Numbered from the stretch's first letter, positions 17,743-26,370 are shown. The stretch: 64,000 bases of DNA from Pseudomonas mendocina (GCF_900636545.1 NZ_LR134290.1:1736001-1800000); one strand, 5' to 3'. Made by a program: numbers and translations. Notes: generated by a model not told the origin, from the letters alone.

Positions 17743-19044
17743 ATGATGAGCTTGCTCGTCGTCGCCGCGATCGTCCTCGCCGTCGCGCTGGGTTACACCA
17801 CCAAGATCAACATCGGCCTGTTCGCCATCGCCTTCGCCTATCTGCTGGGCTGCTTCGGCATGGGCATGAGCCCGGGCGACATCATCAACATGTGGCCGCT
17901 GAAGATCTTCTTCGTGATCTTCTCGGTTTGCCTGTTCTATAGCTTCGCTACCGTCAACGGCACCCTGGAAAAACTCGCTGGGCATCTGCTGTATCGCTGT
18001 CGTGGCGTGCCGCACCTGCTGCCCTATGCCATTTTGCTGACCTCGGGGGTGATCGCTGCCATGGGCGCCGGTTACTACACCGTGCTGGCCTTCATGGCGC
18101 CGCTGACCCTGCTGCTGTGCCAGCGCACCGGTATGAGCCTGATTCTCGGAGGCATGGCAGTGAACTATGGTGCGCTGGCCGGGGCGAACTTCGTCTCCAG
18201 CCAGAGTGGCATCATCTTCCGCGGCCTGATGACCGGCGCCGGCATGCCCGAGAGCGAAGCCTTCGTGAATGCCCTGGCGATCTTCGCGAGCACGGCGATC
18301 ATCCCGGTGCTGGTGATTTCCGCGTTCGTCTTCCTCGGCGGCCATGGCCGCAACCTGAAGAATGCGGTGCTCGCCGCCGACCTGCCGGAGGCCTTCAACC
18401 GCGAGCAGAAGCTGACCCTGCTGCTGACCGTGCTGATGATGGTGCTGGTGCTTGCTGCACCGCTGGCGCTGCTGGCCTTCCCGGACAATGCCACGATCAA
18501 GTTCATCAACAGCAAGGTGGACATCGGCCTGATCGCCAGCGTGTTCTCGGTGATCGCCCTGCTGCTCAAGCTGGGTGACGAGCGCAAGGCCATCGCCTCG
18601 GTGCCCTGGGCCACGCTGATCATGATCTGCGGTGTCGGCATGCTGATTACCGTCGCGATCAAGGCCGGCACCATCGACGCCCTGGCGTCCTGGATCGGCG
18701 GCAATATCCCGCCGTTGATGATCCCGGTGGCCTTCGGCGTGGTGGCGGCGCTGATGTCGATCTTCGCCAGTACCCTGGGGGTGGTGACGCCGGCACTGTT
18801 CCCCATGGTGCTGCCGCTGTCGGCGTCGATGTCGATCGATCCGATGATCCTTTTCATCGCCATCGTGGTCGGTGCCCAGGCCACCTCGATCTCGCCGTTC
18901 TCCTCCGGTGGCAGCCTGCTGCTGGGTTCCTGCACCGATGACAAGGTGCGCTCGACCCTGTTCTCGCAGCTGCTGCTGCGTGCCGCACCTATTGGTTTCG
19001 TCGCCGCCATGCTGTTCAACCTGGCGCTGACGTTCCTGTTCTGA
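17743..19044 (+). CDS. MatC-like dicarboxylate transporter (SLC13/ion-transporter superfamily)
   Basis: 433 aa with about 12 hydrophobic helices. Start at the first of two ATGs behind AAAGGAG. The N-terminal stretch GYTTKINIGLFAIAFAYLLG resembles the MatC (malonate/dicarboxylate carrier) N-terminal domain, and conserved loops (VSSQSGIIFRGLM, ATSISPFSSGGSLLLGSC) fit a substrate/cation site of this superfamily. Downstream of the amidohydrolase gene and probably in its operon, under the divergent GntR regulator. Substrate inferred only as a small carboxylate. Confidence 0.82.
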   Translation: MMSLLVVAAIVLAVALGYTTKINIGLFAIAFAYLLGCFGMGMSPGDIINMWPLKIFFVIFSVCLFYSFATVNGTLEKLAGHLLYRCRGVPHLLPYAILLTSGVIAAMGAGYYTVLAFMAPLTLLLCQRTGMSLILGGMAVNYGALAGANFVSSQSGIIFRGLMTGAGMPESEAFVNALAIFASTAIIPVLVISAFVFLGGHGRNLKNAVLAADLPEAFNREQKLTLLLTVLMMVLVLAAPLALLAFPDNATIKFINSKVDIGLIASVFSVIALLLKLGDERKAIASVPWATLIMICGVGMLITVAIKAGTIDALASWIGGNIPPLMIPVAFGVVAALMSIFASTLGVVTPALFPMVLPLSASMSIDPMILFIAIVVGAQATSISPFSSGGSLLLGSCTDDKVRSTLFSQLLLRAAPIGFVAAMLFNLALTFLF

Positions 19045-19158
19045 TGGAAAAAGGTTTTTCGCATAGTTTGGGGGAAGTGCGAGGTGACACTGGACTGGCA
19101 ATAAGGTGCTAGCTGTCTAGGACTTGGCACTCTCCATTAACACGCCGTCTGATCTGCT

Positions 19159-19213
19159 GGGTTTCGCCCCTTACGGGCGAGTCAAGGTGTGGCGCCCGTA
19201 AGGGGCGCAACCC
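19159..19213. repeat. Long inverted repeat
   Basis: Two 21-nt arms, reverse complements with one mismatch, built on CGCCCCTTACGGGCG, with a 13-nt loop. This composition resembles a dispersed Pseudomonas intergenic repeat. In the 325-nt gene-free interval 19045-19369 the only other recognisable element is the terminator at 19318; the remainder shows no feature. Confidence 0.65.
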
Positions 19214-19317
19214 AAACACTCAGCGCATGCGGTAACGGATAGTGCTGAGTCAGTAAGCGATACGCACACAAGCTTGCCAGCCTGGCGTCATGCGTATCCC
19301 GAGAATGCGAAGAACCT

Positions 19318-19351
19318 AAAAAAGCCGGCATCGCGCGATGCCGGGCTTTTT
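19318..19351. terminator. Bidirectional intrinsic terminator
   Basis: Stem GGCATCGC/GCGATGCC extended by AAAGCC/GGCTTT with one bulged G; flanked by A-run on one side and T-run on the other, so it can serve both the MatC-like transporter transcript (plus) and the ClpP-fold gene (minus). Confidence 0.8.
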
Positions 19352-19369
19352 CCCCGCAAGTTCGTATCG

Positions 19370-19927
19370 CTATTTCAGCCGATAGCGTCGCAAATCGTCC
19401 TGGCTCAGCAGGCGCAGGCTGCCAGGTGCGACCTGGTAGATGTCTTCCGCCAGGCGCACATCGACGCCCATGTCACGAAAGTACTTGGCCGGGCTGAACG
19501 GTTGGCGGCCATGGGCAGCCTGAGCCAGTGCCGAGTCGCCAGCAGGGAAGGGTGGGCGGCGCAGGGCAACGTGGCCATTGACCGTGCGTTTGTTGCCAGC
19601 CGCCAGCAAGTAGATGCAACTGCCCTGGCACATGCCGCCGGAAGGGATCAGCGCCTCGAAGCCGGTTTCGCGCAGCAGGCGACCCATGCGAATGGCCTCC
19701 GGCGCGCTGCCGCCGATGCTGTCGAGCAGGACGATCTTGCGTTTGTGCTGGCCTGGATTGGCACGCAAACCCTGCAGCAGTTTTTCGTAGTCGCCTGGAA
19801 CGATCTCTTCGGAAATCTTTGCCGCCAGCATGCCGGCATTGGCTTCGACTTCCACCTGTGCGTGGGCGTTCAGGGCGGTGAACAAGGTGGTCGCGATCAG
19901 GGCGAAGCGTAAACGCTGAACAATCAT
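19370..19927 (-). CDS. Exported ClpP-fold (COG3904-like) protein
   Basis: 185 aa. Signal peptide with cleavage after NAHA (residue 23). The core resembles ClpP/crotonase-type periplasmic proteins: LLDSIGGSAPEAIRMGRLLR (residues 67-86, oxyanion-loop-like) and GMCQGSCIYLLAAG (98-111), where Ser103 occupies the nucleophile position of the CASSC-type motif; two cysteines (100, 104) could form a disulfide. Catalytic His/Asp are not obvious, so protease activity is uncertain. Monocistronic, closed by the terminator at 19318. Confidence 0.7.
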   Translation of the reverse strand: MIVQRLRFALIATTLFTALNAHAQVEVEANAGMLAAKISEEIVPGDYEKLLQGLRANPGQHKRKIVLLDSIGGSAPEAIRMGRLLRETGFEALIPSGGMCQGSCIYLLAAGNKRTVNGHVALRRPPFPAGDSALAQAAHGRQPFSPAKYFRDMGVDVRLAEDIYQVAPGSLRLLSQDDLRRYRLK

Positions 19928-19992
19928 CGGGCGGGTTCGTTGGTGGCTCGGGAGGTAGAAGATACCTTGCCCGAGTCACCTCACGCACCTGT

Positions 19993-21192
19993 TCAGATCG
20001 CTGCGTTTCTCTGCTGCACCTGCCACGCCCAGACGAACAACAGCAGGCCGCCGATGGCGGTGGCGGCGCCGATATAGCCGGTCACCGTCCAGCCCATGCC
20101 GGCGCTGATGGCCATGCCACCGAGCCAGGGGCCGAGGGCGTTGGCGATGTTGAAGGCGGCATGGTTGGAGGCGGCCGCCAGGGTTTGCGCGCCAGTGGCG
20201 ACGTCCATCAGATGGGTCTGCAGTGCCGGGCCGAGGGCGATCATGGTGCCAAGGGCGAAGATCGCCGGCAGGATCGTCCACAGGCTGTGCGCGGCGAAGG
20301 GGAAGACCAGCAGTACCAGTGTGCTCCAGGCCAGAATCCAGGCCACGGCGCGCAGGCGCAGGCGGTCGAACAGCCAGCCGCCGGCGCTGTTGCCGACGAT
20401 GCAGCCGGCACCGAACACGCCCATGGCCAGGGGAATCCAGCCAGGGCTGACCTGGGTGACGTGAAGCAGGGTCGGCGCCATGTAGCTGAACACGCAGAAC
20501 ATTCCGGCGAAGCCGATCGAGCCGATGCCCAGCGCCAGCCAGATCGGCGCGCGGTTGAAGGCGCGCAGCTCGCCCGAGGGGCTGCTGCGCTGCTCGTGCG
20601 GGTCGGCCGGGAGGAAGATCGCCACCATGGCGATGGTGGTGATGGCGATGATGCCGACCAGGGCGAAGGCGTAGCGCCAGCTCATGAACTGGCCGAGCCA
20701 GGTGGCCAGCGGGTTGCCGATCAGGATGGCCACGGTCAGGCCGGCCAGTACCCGGCTCACCGCCTTGGCGCGCTTGTGCGGCGGAGCCATGGACGCCGCC
20801 ACCAGCATGGCAATGCCGAAGTACGCGCCGTGTGGCAGGCCGGCGATGAAGCGGAAGATCAGCAGCGGCTCGTAGCTCGGCGCCAGGGCGCTGGCGAAGT
20901 TGCCGAGGGCGAAGCAGCCCATCAGCAGCAGAAGCAGGATGCGCCGTGGCAGGCGCGCACCGAGCAGGGCCAGCACCGGTGCACCGACCACCACGCCGAG
21001 GGCGTAGGCGCTGATCACGTGGCCGACTTGCGGCTCGCTGACGCCAAGGTCGGCGGCGACATTGGGCATCAGGCCCATGATGGCGAACTCGCCGGTGCCG
21101 ATGGCGAAGCCGCCGAGGGCCAGGGCGAGTTGAATGAGAAGGATCGCGCCCGGCGACAGATGCGTCGCAGCGCTGGGGGAAGACGTGTTCAT
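19993..21192 (-). CDS. MFS transporter, AraJ/drug-efflux type (DHA1 family)
   Basis: 399 aa, 12 helices. Start at the ATG of MNTSSPSAATHLSPG; a TTG 27 nt upstream is possible but less likely. Family marks: GTGEFAIMGLMPNVAADL in helix 1, a motif-A-like GARLPRR after helix 2, and SRVLAGLTVAILIGNPLATWLGQ (motif C region), which together fit arabinose-polymer/chloramphenicol-type efflux proteins. Divergent spacing to the LysR gene is absent (both run on the minus strand; LysR gene is upstream by ~75 nt), so the regulator could control it. Confidence 0.88.
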   Translation of the reverse strand: MNTSSPSAATHLSPGAILLIQLALALGGFAIGTGEFAIMGLMPNVAADLGVSEPQVGHVISAYALGVVVGAPVLALLGARLPRRILLLLLMGCFALGNFASALAPSYEPLLIFRFIAGLPHGAYFGIAMLVAASMAPPHKRAKAVSRVLAGLTVAILIGNPLATWLGQFMSWRYAFALVGIIAITTIAMVAIFLPADPHEQRSSPSGELRAFNRAPIWLALGIGSIGFAGMFCVFSYMAPTLLHVTQVSPGWIPLAMGVFGAGCIVGNSAGGWLFDRLRLRAVAWILAWSTLVLLVFPFAAHSLWTILPAIFALGTMIALGPALQTHLMDVATGAQTLAAASNHAAFNIANALGPWLGGMAISAGMGWTVTGYIGAATAIGGLLLFVWAWQVQQRNAAI

Positions 21193-21268
21193 GAGTGACC
21201 TGGAAGGGGGGGAAAGCAAGCGCGGAATTATAATCTCCCAGCGCCTTGCTTGGGTATTGGCGACCGCT

Positions 21269-22192
21269 CTATGTCGGGCTTTGAGACGAATGGTCGGCGT
21301 TGTTCAGGGCTTTCACGTAGTCGACGAAGGCGCGTAGCGGCGCCGGCACGTTGCGCCTGCTGTGGTAGTAGAGATAGGGCCCCTCGAAGTGTTGCCACCA
21401 GTCGTGCAGGATGGGTTGCAACTGGCCGCTGGCAAGATGCGCCGCGATGTACTCCTCGAAGGTATAGAGAATGCCGTGGCCGGCGCAGGCCGCGGCGATC
21501 AGCAGATCCTGCGATGAGCTGACCAATCTGCCCTCCGGGGCGATGCGCAAGGTGCGTCCATCCTGCTCGAATTCCCAGACTCCGAGCTTGCCACTGGCGA
21601 AGCGGTAGCCGAGCAGGCGGTGCTCGTTCAGTTCGCCGGGATGCTGTGGCGTACCGTGGCGCTGCAGATAGCTGGGCGCGGCGACGGCCATGAAGCACTG
21701 CCGACGCGGCCCGATGGGGATGGCGATCATGTCCTTGGCCAGGCTTTCCTCGTAGCGAATGCCGGCGTCGTAACCGGCGCCGATGACGTCGATGAAGGTG
21801 TTGTCCATGTTCACCTCCAGCGCGATGCCGGGGTAACGCGCAAGGAAGCCATCGAGCAAGGCCGGCAGGATGTGCCGGGCGATTACGCCGGGCACATGCA
21901 GGCGCAGCGAGCCGACCGGATGCTCCGGGTCTTCCTGCAGATCATTGAGTGCGGTGTTGATCTCGTCCAACGCCGGGCGCAGCCGCTGCAGCAGGCGCGC
22001 ACCGATCTCCGTCGGCGTCAGGCCGCGCGTGGTGCGATTGAGCAGGCGCACGCCCAGCTCCTTTTCCAGGCGGCGTATGCAGTCGCTGAGTGACGACGCC
22101 GATGTGCCGCGACGCTGCGCGGCGGCACGAAAACCACCGGCCTCGACCACGGCGGCGAACAGGGCGATATCGGACAGATTCGGTTGGCGCAT
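21269..22192 (-). CDS. LysR family transcriptional regulator
   Basis: 307 aa. Start at MRQPNLSDIALFAAVVEAGG, the usual LysR beginning; the much longer open frame upstream covers a repeat and is not credible. N-terminal winged helix with AAAQRRGTSASSLSDCIRRLEKELG and the characteristic LLNRTTRGLTPTE, then a periplasmic-binding-like effector domain from about residue 90. Target unknown; it is followed by the MFS gene on the same strand and backs onto the Tat-exported SDR gene. Confidence 0.9.
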   Translation of the reverse strand: MRQPNLSDIALFAAVVEAGGFRAAAQRRGTSASSLSDCIRRLEKELGVRLLNRTTRGLTPTEIGARLLQRLRPALDEINTALNDLQEDPEHPVGSLRLHVPGVIARHILPALLDGFLARYPGIALEVNMDNTFIDVIGAGYDAGIRYEESLAKDMIAIPIGPRRQCFMAVAAPSYLQRHGTPQHPGELNEHRLLGYRFASGKLGVWEFEQDGRTLRIAPEGRLVSSSQDLLIAAACAGHGILYTFEEYIAAHLASGQLQPILHDWWQHFEGPYLYYHSRRNVPAPLRAFVDYVKALNNADHSSQSPT

Positions 22193-22272
22193 GGGCGTCC
22201 GGCTGGGAAATGACGGAGGTCCGATAATGCGGCGCAGCGCCCGCTTTGCCAATCCTGGGGGGAAGCAGGGAT

Positions 22273-22330
22273 GTAGCCCGGATGAAATCCGGGAAGGCAT
22301 ACCAACGGCCCCGGATTGCATCCGGGCTAC
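22273..22330. repeat. GTAGCCCGGAT-type palindromic repeat
   Basis: Arms of ~21 nt beginning GTAGCCCGGATG and ending CATCCGGGCTAC, with internal self-complementarity (CCCGGAT / ATCCGGG). A related single arm lies at 38071-38091. This occupies most of the informative part of the ~290-nt interval between the LysR and SDR genes; no other element is evident there. Confidence 0.7.
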
Positions 22331-22485
22331 GCTTCGCACCTTTGAAACACCAGGTAACTGTCCGCCTGGGCGTATGCGCTGTTCGGCTTTGGACGGCTTA
22401 TCGTACGCGCTCTCTGCCCGCACCCTATGTCCTGTAACTGCGCCTGCTCTGGCGCATCGAGTCAACGGACACGAGGAATCAGCCG

Positions 22486-23535
22486 ATGGACAAGAAGCAT
22501 GCTGTGGGGCGAGGCCATACGCGTCGTGATGCCCTGAAACTGTTTGGCGTGGTAGGCGGCAGTCTTGCCTTGCAAGGTGTGTTGGGTGGTGTGCCGACCT
22601 TCGCCTGGGCCAGTAGCGCTCCGGGCTGGCAGGTGAGCGACATGCCGTCGTTGAGCGGCAAGCGCATGCTGGTCACCGGCGGTACCAGTGGTATGGGTTT
22701 CGAGGATGCCCTGGCGCTGAGCCGGGCCGGTGCGCAGGTGATCATCGCCGCGCGTAATGGACAGCGCGGCGCCGAGAGTATCGAACGTATTCGAGCCCAG
22801 GTGCCGGATGCGCGTCTGCGCTTCGAACAATTGGACCTGGCCGACCTGGCCTCGGTGCGCAGCCTGGCCCAGCGCCTGAATGCCGAGGGCGAGGTGCTGG
22901 ATGTGCTGATCAACAACGCGGCGATCATGGCGCCGCCGCAGCGCGGCGAGTCTCGCGATGGTTTCGAGATGCAGCTGGCGACCAACTTTCTCGGTCATTT
23001 CGCCCTGACCGGCCTGCTCCTGCCATCGCTGCTCAAGTCGTCCGACCCGCGGGTGGTGACGTTGTCGAGCATTGCGGCGAATCGCGGCCGTATCAACTTC
23101 GATGACCTGCAGTCCGAGCGCGACTACAACCCTTATGCTGCCTACGCCCAGTCGAAGCTGGCCTGCCTGATGATGGCGTTTGAGCTGCAACGGCGCGGCC
23201 AGGCCAATGACTGGGGCGTGCGCAGCGTGGCTGCGCATCCGGGTGTGGCCGTCACCGAACTGGTCGAGCGCGGGCCAGGACTGCAAAGTGAGTTCGCTCA
23301 GCAGTGGGCGAAGGATCGCGATGTCTATCACTCGGCGGCGCAGGGCGCGCTGTCGTCGCTGTTCGCGGCAACGGCTGCCGAGGCCGAGGGCGGCCGCTAC
23401 TACGGCCCCACCGGCGAAGAGGAAAAGCGCGGCCCGCTGGGTCTGGCCAAGGTGCCGGAGGCTGCGGTGGACGCCGATGATGCGACGCGCCTGTGGTCGG
23501 TAGCCGAGCGCCTGACGGGCGTGAAGTACGGCTGA
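22486..23535 (+). CDS. Short-chain dehydrogenase with Tat-type signal peptide
   Basis: 349 aa. The N-terminus has a twin-arginine motif (HTRRDALKLF, Arg13-Arg14) followed by a hydrophobic stretch (FGVVGGSLALQGVLGG) and a possible cleavage site near TFAWASS. After that comes a full SDR domain: TGGTSGMG (64-71), INNAAIM, and YAQSK as the catalytic Tyr/Lys. Resembles retinol dehydrogenase/WW-oxidoreductase-type SDRs. Folded export with a bound nicotinamide cofactor would explain Tat use. Probably in an operon with the following membrane protein (46 nt gap). Confidence 0.8.
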   Translation: MDKKHAVGRGHTRRDALKLFGVVGGSLALQGVLGGVPTFAWASSAPGWQVSDMPSLSGKRMLVTGGTSGMGFEDALALSRAGAQVIIAARNGQRGAESIERIRAQVPDARLRFEQLDLADLASVRSLAQRLNAEGEVLDVLINNAAIMAPPQRGESRDGFEMQLATNFLGHFALTGLLLPSLLKSSDPRVVTLSSIAANRGRINFDDLQSERDYNPYAAYAQSKLACLMMAFELQRRGQANDWGVRSVAAHPGVAVTELVERGPGLQSEFAQQWAKDRDVYHSAAQGALSSLFAATAAEAEGGRYYGPTGEEEKRGPLGLAKVPEAAVDADDATRLWSVAERLTGVKYG

Positions 23536-23581
23536 GCCATGCCGGCGCGCCGTGCAGGCGCGCCCCTTCGAGGAATTTGCC

Positions 23582-24886
23582 ATGTCATCGTCAACGATGG
23601 CGCAGCGCGTGGCCGTGGCCATCAATGCGCAGCGCAACGAGCTGTGGCCGGCTCTGGCCGGTTTTGCCTTGTTCTTCTGTCTGTTCTCGGGCTACTTCAT
23701 GCTGCGGCCGATCCGCGAGGCCATGGGCATCGTCTCCGGCGTGGAAAACCTGCAGTGGCTGTTCACTGCCACCTTCGTGGTGATGCTGATCGCGGTGCCG
23801 CTGTTCGCCTGGTTGAGTTCGCGGGTGCCGCGGATCCATTTCATCGATTGGGTGTATGGCTTCTTCACCCTGAACCTGGCGCTGTTCGCCCTGTTTTTCT
23901 TCCGTGCGGATGAAAGCGTGTGGCTGGCGCGCAGCTTCTACGTGTGGATTTCGGTCTACAACCTGTTCGTCGTCTCGGTGGCCTGGAGCCTAATGGCCGA
24001 CGTGTTCGACAGCGAACAGGCCAAGCGCCTGTTCGCCTTCATTGCCGCCGGTGCCAGTGTCGGCGGCCTGGTCGGCCCGGCGCTGAGTGCCCTGTTGGTG
24101 AGCACGCTAGGGCAGAGCGGGCTGATCCTGCTGGCTGCGGTGCTGCTGGCCGTGGCGCTGTCGCTCAAGCAGGTGCTGATGCGCTGGCGCGAGCTGGGCG
24201 GCGCAGGGCGTGCCGGTGCCGTGCGGGCGGAAAGCCCACGGCGGCCGGTGCCGGGCAATCCCTTTAGTGGCCTGATGCGTGTGCTGACTTCGCCGTACCT
24301 GCTGGGCATCGCCGGGTTCGTGATCCTGCTGGCCACTGCCAGTACCTTTCTCTACTTCGAGCAGGCCCGCCTGGTGGCCGAGCTGTTCCCGGATCGCGCC
24401 GCACAGGTGCGGGTGTTCGGTGTGATCGACTTCGTGGTGCAGGCCGGTGCGCTGGTCTCCCAGCTGTTCATCACCGGGCGTATCGCGCGGCGTCTGGGTG
24501 TGCGCGTGTTGCTGGCCTGTGTGCCGCTGCTGGTATGCGTCGGTTTCCTCGGCCTGGCGTTGATGCCGACTTTCGCCATGCTGGCGGCACTGATGATCGT
24601 GCGCCGTATCGGTGAGTACGCCTTCGTGCGGCCAGGGCGGGAGATGCTCTTCGCGCCGCTGGACGCCGAGAGCAAATACAAGGCGAAGAACTTTATCGAC
24701 ACCGTGGTCTATCGCGCCGGCGATGCCATCAGTGGTTGGCTCAAGAGCCTGCTGGACATGCTCGCCCAGGGCGCCTGGCTGGTGGCGCTGGTGGGCGCGG
24801 CCAGCGCGGCGCTGTGGGGGCTGCTCGGCTGGTACCTGGGAACCCAGGCGGATCGCAAGGCAGCCGAGCAGAAGCGGGTGACATAG
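23582..24886 (+). CDS. MFS/ATP-ADP-translocase-like membrane protein
   Basis: 434 aa with about 12 hydrophobic helices and a basic mid-loop (MRWRELGGAGRAG). ATG behind GAGGAA. Recognisable stretches: GYFMLRPIREAMGIVSGVENLQWLFTAT (split here as GYFMLRPIREAMG and NLQWLFTAT) and YAFVRPGREMLFAPLDAESKYKAKN, a pattern shared by bacterial members related to nucleotide translocases (TLC) and by uncharacterised MFS proteins. Substrate unknown. Follows the Tat-exported SDR gene; ends at a strong hairpin. Confidence 0.75.
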   Translation: MSSSTMAQRVAVAINAQRNELWPALAGFALFFCLFSGYFMLRPIREAMGIVSGVENLQWLFTATFVVMLIAVPLFAWLSSRVPRIHFIDWVYGFFTLNLALFALFFFRADESVWLARSFYVWISVYNLFVVSVAWSLMADVFDSEQAKRLFAFIAAGASVGGLVGPALSALLVSTLGQSGLILLAAVLLAVALSLKQVLMRWRELGGAGRAGAVRAESPRRPVPGNPFSGLMRVLTSPYLLGIAGFVILLATASTFLYFEQARLVAELFPDRAAQVRVFGVIDFVVQAGALVSQLFITGRIARRLGVRVLLACVPLLVCVGFLGLALMPTFAMLAALMIVRRIGEYAFVRPGREMLFAPLDAESKYKAKNFIDTVVYRAGDAISGWLKSLLDMLAQGAWLVALVGAASAALWGLLGWYLGTQADRKAAEQKRVT

Positions 24887-24896
24887 ACTGGGTTAT

Positions 24897-24922
24897 GCGG
24901 GAGCCGCTGGCACGGCTCCCGC
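24897..24922. terminator. Hairpin between convergent genes
   Basis: Perfect 10-bp stem GCGGGAGCCG with loop CTGGCA, placed between the end of the TLC-like gene and the end of the GST gene. Likely shared terminator although T-runs are weak. Confidence 0.65.
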
Positions 24923-24929
24923 AAGGTGG

Positions 24930-25631
24930 TCAGCCGCGCGCGGGGATATTCAGGCCACGCTGCACGGCCGGGCGAGCGAGGAAGGCATCGAGTACACGGC
25001 GCACGTTGGCGAAGCGCTCGAACTGCACCAGATCACCGGCCTCGTAGAAACCCACCAGGTTGCGAATCCAGGGGAACACGGCGATGTCGGCGATGCTGTA
25101 CTCGCCGGCAATCCAGTTACGCCCCTGCAGGTGCTGGTCGAGCACGCCGAGCAAGCGAGCGGATTCGGCGACGTAGCGATCACGCGGGCGCTTGTCTTCG
25201 TACTGGCTGCCGGCAAATTTGTGGAAGAAGCCGAGCTGGCCGAACATCGGCCCCAGGCCGCCCATCTGCCACATCAGCCATTGAATGGTCTCGTAGCGGG
25301 CTGCGGCGTCCTGTGGCAGCAGTTTGCCGGTCTTCTCCGCCAGGTAGATCAGAATCGCCCCTGACTCGAACAGCGGCAGCGGGTGGCCATTCGGTCCGTC
25401 GGGATCGAGGATCGCCGGAATCTTGTTGTTCGGCGCCAGTGAGAGGAACTCGGGGCTGAACTGGTCGTTGCTGTCGAAGCTGACCAGGTGCGGCTCATAG
25501 GGCAGGCCGATCTCCTCCAGCATGATCGAGACCTTGACGCCGTTGGGCGTGGGCAGCGAATAGAGCTGCAGGCGCTCGGGATGCTGCGCGGGCCATTTGC
25601 GGGTGATATGGAACGGGCTGAGGTCAGTCAT
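24930..25631 (-). CDS. Glutathione S-transferase, Nu class (YfcG/YghU type)
   Basis: 233 aa. N-terminal thioredoxin-fold with SLPTPNGVKVSIMLEE, where Thr28 and Asn30 match the catalytic TPN residues of YfcG/YghU; ESGAILIYLAEK is the GSH gamma-glutamyl site. A helical C-terminal domain follows (MWQMGGLGPMFGQLGFF). Known for this class: disulfide-bond reductase activity using two glutathiones. Slightly longer N-terminus than YfcG (about 17 extra residues). Monocistronic. Confidence 0.9.
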   Translation of the reverse strand: MTDLSPFHITRKWPAQHPERLQLYSLPTPNGVKVSIMLEEIGLPYEPHLVSFDSNDQFSPEFLSLAPNNKIPAILDPDGPNGHPLPLFESGAILIYLAEKTGKLLPQDAAARYETIQWLMWQMGGLGPMFGQLGFFHKFAGSQYEDKRPRDRYVAESARLLGVLDQHLQGRNWIAGEYSIADIAVFPWIRNLVGFYEAGDLVQFERFANVRRVLDAFLARPAVQRGLNIPARG

Positions 25632-25807
25632 GTGAATTCCAGGTCGAATGGGTCGAAGAAGTGGCGATCAGAACACGAGTGGCAGGTACGCAGGAAATCG
25701 ATCCAGCTGCTAGTAGTCATCGACTCGGGCGATCCTGCCTGGTTCCCTGTGCGCGACCGAGGCGGTATGGTGCGGGTTTTCATCCACCCGGCACGGAGCC
25801 CATCGGC

Positions 25808-26245
25808 ATGAGCCTGCACGGTACCTACGATTCCCAGAACATCTTCGCCCAGATCATTCGTGGCGACCTGCCTTGCTACAAACTCTACGAGGACGACGAT
25901 GTGCTGGCGTTCCTCGATCTGTTTCCACAGTCCAAGGGCCACAGCCTGGTCATTCCCAAGCGCGCAGCCGCCCGCAATATCCTGGAAATCGACGAAACCA
26001 GCCTGGCCAAGGTCATGGCCGTGGTGAAGAAGGTCGCCCAGGCGGTGGTCGACGAACTGCAGCCGGCTGGCGTGCAGGTTGCGCAGTTCAATGGCGCCCC
26101 TGCCGGGCAGACGGTGTTTCATATCCACATGCATGTGATCCCGCGCTTCGAGGGGGAAGGCCTGGGCATTCACGCGGCCAACAAGGCCGATCCGGCCGAG
26201 CTGGAAGCGCTGCAGGCACGCCTGGTCAAACGTCTGCAAGGCTGA
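25808..26245 (+). CDS. HIT family nucleotide hydrolase
   Basis: 145 aa. The histidine triad is seen as HIHMHVIPRF, with N-terminal IFAQIIRGDLPCYKLYEDD typical of the HinT-like branch. Known activity: hydrolysis of adenosine phosphoramidates or other nucleotide conjugates in the cytoplasm. ATG chosen; ~175 nt upstream region shared with the divergent GST gene holds their promoters. Terminated by a 14-bp hairpin. Confidence 0.92.
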   Translation: MSLHGTYDSQNIFAQIIRGDLPCYKLYEDDDVLAFLDLFPQSKGHSLVIPKRAAARNILEIDETSLAKVMAVVKKVAQAVVDELQPAGVQVAQFNGAPAGQTVFHIHMHVIPRFEGEGLGIHAANKADPAELEALQARLVKRLQG

Positions 26246-26250
26246 AGCGA

Positions 26251-26285
26251 CAGTGCCCCGGTCGCGTGATACGACCGGGGCACTG
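26251..26285 (+). terminator. Strong hairpin after the HIT gene
   Basis: Perfect 14-bp stem CAGTGCCCCGGTCG with 7-nt loop, 5 nt after the stop. Stem strength and position indicate a terminator; it is followed by a T-poor stretch. Confidence 0.75.
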
Positions 26286-26370
26286 CTGTAGTTCGTTTCG
26301 GTTGACTGGTCGGTGGGCTGAAGCGAAGTATCGCCTGGCAGCCGACGCGCAGCAGGCGTTCAACGGATGC

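Noticed and set aside
17710..19101. Long antisense frame opposite the MatC-like transporter
   Set aside because: Product is His/Gln/Asp-rich without any motif; the sense strand encodes a clear 12-helix transporter.
22193..22465. N-terminal extension of the LysR regulator
   Set aside because: It covers the GTAGCCCGGAT repeat and has no LysR-like sequence; MRQPNLSDIALF is the normal start.
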